Assembly (NCBI RefSeq): GCF_019693445.1
Contig: NZ_JAHRBL010000015.1
Location: 17,857-81,856 of the forward strand
DNA length: 64,000 nt
Origin: Deinococcus aquaedulcis
GTDB lineage: Bacteria > Deinococcota > Deinococci > Deinococcales > Deinococcaceae
Direction of reading: 5' to 3'
The position numbers and the translations under genes are program-made. Each line of letters starts with the position of its first letter. Positions within the stretch are counted from its first letter, which is position 1. This document shows, piece by piece, positions 60,867 through 64,000 of this stretch. The notes beneath the pieces were generated by a model. It had not been told where the DNA came from and searched no databases. It saw nothing but the letters and a program-made list of their open reading frames with translations.

Positions 60867-63353
60867 TCAGGCGTAGGCCGCGCGCAACTGCCGCACGCGC
60901 GAGGCGGCCAGGGAGCGCCGGGGGTGGCCCTCGTCCAGCCGGGCCAGGGCCGCCTCCCAGACCTCCAGATCGTCGTGCAACTTGACGGCCAGTTCGCCCA
61001 GCAGCGCCGGGTCGCGCCAGCTCAGCACCGCCTGGCGCAGCGATTCCTGTAGCAGCTCGCGGTACTCCACGATGCCCGGGGCGTCCGAGGCGGGCAGCAG
61101 TGGGCCGCCGTAGCGCCGCAGGGCCTCAGGCACCCGCCCGGCCTGCAGCAGCGCCATCACCTCCAGGTAATCGGCACTGACCGGCGCCAGCAGGCGGTAG
61201 GGCTGCGACGCCACCGGTACGAGGTCGCGCAGGCGTGAGAGCCCGGCTTTCAGGGACGAGCGGGCCACGCCCTCATCGCGGTAGAGCAGCGTAGCAAAGC
61301 GCTCGCCGCTCAGGCCCTCGGGTGACAGGCTGAGCAGCACCAGCATTTCCAGGTGGCGCGGCTGCACCTTCAGGGGCTGCTCGGCCCAGCGCACCTCGGC
61401 GGCGCCCAACAGTTGCAGATGCAGGGTGCGCGGCGGCGCCAGCAGGTTCCACACGGGCGCAAAGTGCCGCGCGGGCCCGCCCAGCAGCAATCGCCCCGAC
61501 TCGCCCAGTTCCCGGGTGAGCGGCTCAATCCGGGCCATGGTGGCCCGCGCCTGATCGGCGGCCCCCAGCGCCAGTTGCGCGTGCGCCAGGTAGGCGGCGG
61601 CCCGCACCAGCGTATCGGCCTTGAGGGGCTGCTCGAAGGCGCGCATGGCGTCTTCCAGCAGCGGCACAGCCTGCTGTGGGTGCAGGGCCGCCTGCGCCAT
61701 GCCCAGCGCCAGCGTGGACCAGCGGGCGTAGGTGTGCGGCTCGTGCTGGGTGAGCACATACGCTTCTTCGGCTTCGCGCAGGGCCTGCTGCGGGCAGTCC
61801 AGTTCCAGCAGGGCGCGCACCACCTGGGCGCTGTGCCAGCCCTGGTGCGTGCGCGGCTGCCCCTGCCGGGCGGTGTCGTAGGCGCGCAGGGCCCGCCGGG
61901 CGTCGCCGCTGACCAGCGCGTGGTCGGCCAGCGTGGTGGTAAACAGCGAGAACACCTGCGGCGCCCCGGTGGCCAGCTGCGCCTCGGCCTCGGCCAGGGT
62001 GCCCGCCAGCCCATCCAGCCGCCCGCTGAGCAGACTGGTGTAGGTCCACTCGTTCAGCACGGCCAGGCGGCGCTGCCAGTCGCCCAGGCGGTTGTTGTCG
62101 TACTGGCGCAGGGCGTAGCCGGTCCAGTGCAGGGCGTGAACATACTGCCCGGTCTGGGTATAGGTGGCCGCCAGCGCCTGCGCGTTGCGCACGATCTCGT
62201 GGGGGGTGCCGTCGCGCTCGGCGCAATCCACCGCCTCGCGCAGCAGGGGCAGGGCGCCCGTGGGGTGCTCCTCGGCCAGGGTCAGGCCCTGGTAGTACAG
62301 GGTCAGCGGGGTGCGCGCGGCGTGGGCGGCGCGTTCCACCTCGCGGCGCCGGGCGTCCAGCTTCAGGGCCGTGCCGGCGTACAGGGCGCGCAGTTCGGGG
62401 GCCTCGTGCATGGCGAGGTGGGCGGCCACGCGCGGCAACACGCTGCGGGCCGCGCCCGTACGCAGGGCCGCCGAGTACAGCCAGCGCAGCACACTCTCGC
62501 TGTCGGCCACTTCACCCTGCAGGGTGCCCAGCAGCTCATAGAGGCGGTGGTGCAGGCCGCGTTCGTGAAAGTGTGGCCCCGCCTGCGCCAGCAGCCCCGG
62601 CACCCGCGCCGGCTGCAGCCGCACCGCCAGCGCCAGGGCTTCGGGCCAGCGCCCACGCTGAATCAGGGCGTCCAGCAGGCGGGCGGGTTCCACCTGCGCT
62701 TCCTCGCCCGGGGCAAAGCGCGGGCCATCCGGCGACGGCTCTGGCGGCACGGGCACGCCCAGTTGCCGCGCCATCCCGGCCAGCAGGGGCCGCAGTTGCC
62801 CCTGGGCCCCTATGTGCAGGGTCAGCAGTGCCTCTTGACCCTGCGGCGGCTGGGGAAACCACGTCAGCAGTTCGGCCGGGCGGATCGCCAGTTCGGCGGG
62901 GCCCAGGGCGGTGGTGGCCCGGTACAGCACCGCAGGCGCCAGGGCCTCCGGCGCCTGCAGGATCGTGACCGTCTCGCCGTCGTGTAGCGCCAGCAGGGCG
63001 CGCGCCAGTTCGGGGGCGTGCTGGGCGCCGCTTAAGGCCAGTACCCAGGGACCTAGGCGGTCCACACAGCGCCGCAGCACCTCCACACCGTAGGTCCAGG
63101 GCATGCCGTACCCGAACAGCTGCACACCCAGCGCGCGGTATACGGCTTCGGCCAGCTTGTTGCCCAGCAGATGCGCCTGGGCGCTGTCGCCCTCGGCGGC
63201 TTCCAGCCAGATCAGGGGCCGCTCGGCGGTGCCCGTGGCCTCAATGAAAAACGCCCCCCCAGCGCGCCCGTCGTCCCACAGGCACACAGGCTGGGCGAAC
63301 GCGCCGCTGCGAGCCGCCATCCAGTGCTGCAGGTGAGGCCGTTGTATGACCAT
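60867..63353 (-). CDS. large TPR regulator with C-terminal winged-helix domain (SARP/BTAD-like)
   Basis: An 828-residue protein. The N-terminal third (1-240) has no recognised family and no clear P-loop. The middle (about 240-650) is helical with TPR-like repeats (PALDWTGY-type units such as AQALAATYTQTGQYVHALHW). Near residues 660-735, RTLHLQLLGAAEVRWAEQPLKVQPRHLEMLVLLSLSP followed by SSLKAGLSRLRDLV is a winged-helix DNA-binding domain like that of SARP/BTAD regulators, but here it lies after the TPRs. ATG 63353 is chosen over TTG 63359. TTTAAT lies 5 bases upstream, fitting a leaderless mRNA. It converges on the small secreted peptide gene and is the likely cluster regulator. Confidence 0.78.
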   Translation of the reverse strand: MVIQRPHLQHWMAARSGAFAQPVCLWDDGRAGGAFFIEATGTAERPLIWLEAAEGDSAQAHLLGNKLAEAVYRALGVQLFGYGMPWTYGVEVLRRCVDRLGPWVLALSGAQHAPELARALLALHDGETVTILQAPEALAPAVLYRATTALGPAELAIRPAELLTWFPQPPQGQEALLTLHIGAQGQLRPLLAGMARQLGVPVPPEPSPDGPRFAPGEEAQVEPARLLDALIQRGRWPEALALAVRLQPARVPGLLAQAGPHFHERGLHHRLYELLGTLQGEVADSESVLRWLYSAALRTGAARSVLPRVAAHLAMHEAPELRALYAGTALKLDARRREVERAAHAARTPLTLYYQGLTLAEEHPTGALPLLREAVDCAERDGTPHEIVRNAQALAATYTQTGQYVHALHWTGYALRQYDNNRLGDWQRRLAVLNEWTYTSLLSGRLDGLAGTLAEAEAQLATGAPQVFSLFTTTLADHALVSGDARRALRAYDTARQGQPRTHQGWHSAQVVRALLELDCPQQALREAEEAYVLTQHEPHTYARWSTLALGMAQAALHPQQAVPLLEDAMRAFEQPLKADTLVRAAAYLAHAQLALGAADQARATMARIEPLTRELGESGRLLLGGPARHFAPVWNLLAPPRTLHLQLLGAAEVRWAEQPLKVQPRHLEMLVLLSLSPEGLSGERFATLLYRDEGVARSSLKAGLSRLRDLVPVASQPYRLLAPVSADYLEVMALLQAGRVPEALRRYGGPLLPASDAPGIVEYRELLQESLRQAVLSWRDPALLGELAVKLHDDLEVWEAALARLDEGHPRRSLAASRVRQLRAAYA

Positions 63354-63880
63354 GCTCAATTAAATCCTGAGTTTGCACAGATTCATAGCTGACCAGAAGA
63401 TGAGAGGCCAGAAGGCGGGGGGTTAACGTATGGAGGGGCGAGGTTCGGCGGCTATCAGGGGAGAAGGATCGTGGTCCCGAGGCGTCACCAGTAATCAGGG
63501 AGAGGAGCCAGGGCGACATTTTTTCGCTCCCTGTACCCTCAGGCGAAAGCCCGCGCTCAGGTTGGGCTCAGGGCTCGCCGTGTAGGCCGTCAAGCCTTTC
63601 TAGGGTTCAAAATTCCCCAGGGCATTGCTCGATAAACACGCTCTTTCCATGCCCCCTATGGTGGACTCGCCGAGCTGCGCGGCAGAGGTTGGGAAGGGGC
63701 TGACGGCGTTGACGCCCCAGACGACGTTTTCGCAGCCGTCGCCCTCCATCGCTTGAAAACTGCCTACACCATTGTTCTCCTTGCGATTCATCAGAAGGCC
63801 GCAACGAGGATCCAGCCCGGAGCAGCTCGAACGCGAGTGCGTTTCCGATTGACGAGGTTGAATCGCAAAGAACCCCTCAC
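63354..63880. other. intergenic region, nothing firmly recognised
   Basis: About 530 bases. It contains the promoter of the large regulator. A 97-codon frame on the minus strand (63600-63893) has unusual codon use, no ribosome site and no recognised content, so it is not called. The lower GC look of parts of this stretch could mark transferred DNA. Confidence 0.45.
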
Positions 63881-64000
63881 TCAGGAGTTGCACCTTGTAT
63901 AGCGGAGTGAATAGCCGTGCTGGTGGAGAAATTCCTCGTTCTTGAGGAAGGTTCGGAGCAGGCGGTTCAAATACACGCTCGGCATCACCGTCATCAGGGC
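63881..64000 (-). CDS. unidentified protein, C-terminal end only (runs off window)
   Basis: The minus-strand frame entering from the window edge gives 39 residues beginning ALMTVMPSVYLNRLLRTFLK and ending LRYTRCNS before a TGA. The composition (Leu, Arg, aromatic, charged) looks like a real protein C-terminus, possibly of a mobile-element protein, but this is a guess. Too little is present to name it. Confidence 0.35.
   Translation of the reverse strand, partial: ALMTVMPSVYLNRLLRTFLKNEEFLHQHGYSLRYTRCNS

Noticed and set aside
61353..62987. 544-codon plus-strand frame opposite the TPR regulator
   Set aside because: Gly/Arg/Gln-rich antisense frame without start signals.
63600..63893. 97-codon minus-strand ORF near the window end
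   Set aside because: No ribosome site, no recognised domain and atypical composition; it also overlaps the partial gene at 63881 in another frame.

Overview
The window looks like a chromosomal segment of a Deinococcus-type bacterium. This is inferred from the very GC-rich sequence, the gene content (paired PAS/GAF sensor proteins, many short hypotheticals, RND pump with tandem outer-membrane factors) and several genes whose -10 box (TAnnnT) ends about 5 to 8 bases before the start codon, the arrangement of leaderless transcripts common in this group. No rRNA, tRNA or CRISPR array was seen. Start codons were re-chosen throughout using Shine-Dalgarno sequences, 4-base overlaps and signal peptides.

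Region 1 (1-8.3 kb): the edge of a lipoprotein gene with a small ORF in front of it, then a minus-strand multidrug efflux operon: TetR repressor, two tandem TolC proteins, lipoprotein adaptor and RND permease. Two matching 22-bp operators lie in front of the repressor and in front of the first tolC. Region 2 (8.5-16 kb): beta-helix lipoprotein, alpha/beta hydrolase, DUF4142 lipoprotein, solitary PAAR protein, DHRS1-like reductase, membrane GGDEF-EAL protein and a universal stress protein. Region 3 (16.1-20.3 kb): a TetR gene divergent from a YhgE/Pip exporter-like protein, separated by three copies of a 15-bp operator, then a non-coding segment bounded by 48-bp inverted repeats. Region 4 (20.3-34.5 kb): diguanylate cyclase with a GGDEY site, two atypical sensor kinases, a HELHH metalloprotease, nagA, and a 1201-residue PAS/GAF/GGDEF protein.

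Region 5 (34.7-44.9 kb) is a ureide-to-central-metabolism block on the minus strand. A malate-synthase-like protein, allantoate amidohydrolase, allantoinase, ureidoglycine aminohydrolase and NAD malic enzyme are joined by overlapping start/stop codons. A canonical malate synthase, an IclR regulator and an HD-GYP protein lie just upstream. Together they would turn allantoin into glyoxylate, malate and pyruvate, although the ureidoglycolate-to-glyoxylate enzyme is not in the window. The start of the malate-synthase-like gene appears to be separated from its best ATG by a one-base frame change.

Region 6 (45-51.2 kb): a hypothetical, an MBL hydrolase behind a MerR gene with a textbook long-spacer MerR promoter, then a persulfide/thiosulfate operon. 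It holds a CstR-like repressor, CstB-like persulfide dioxygenase-rhodanese, rhodanese, TauE/SafE permease and a YeeE-type transporter split into two genes, controlled by a 19+19-bp dyad covering both divergent promoters. A decayed IS1182-type transposase (51.2-51.7 kb) ends this region.

Region 7 (51.9-63.4 kb) is the most interesting part: an apparent RiPP gene cluster. On the minus strand are two short precursor-like peptides with a shared C-terminal DEEGI...C motif, a split LanB (glutamylation domain plus thiopeptide-type domain), an M16 peptidase, a winged-helix regulator and an MFS exporter. Divergently transcribed are an LLM flavin oxidoreductase, a radical SAM/SPASM enzyme and a 50-residue secreted peptide that overlaps it by 4 bases. 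A large TPR regulator with a C-terminal DNA-binding domain closes the cluster. I do not recognise this combination as a named RiPP class; that is an impression from memory, not a database result.
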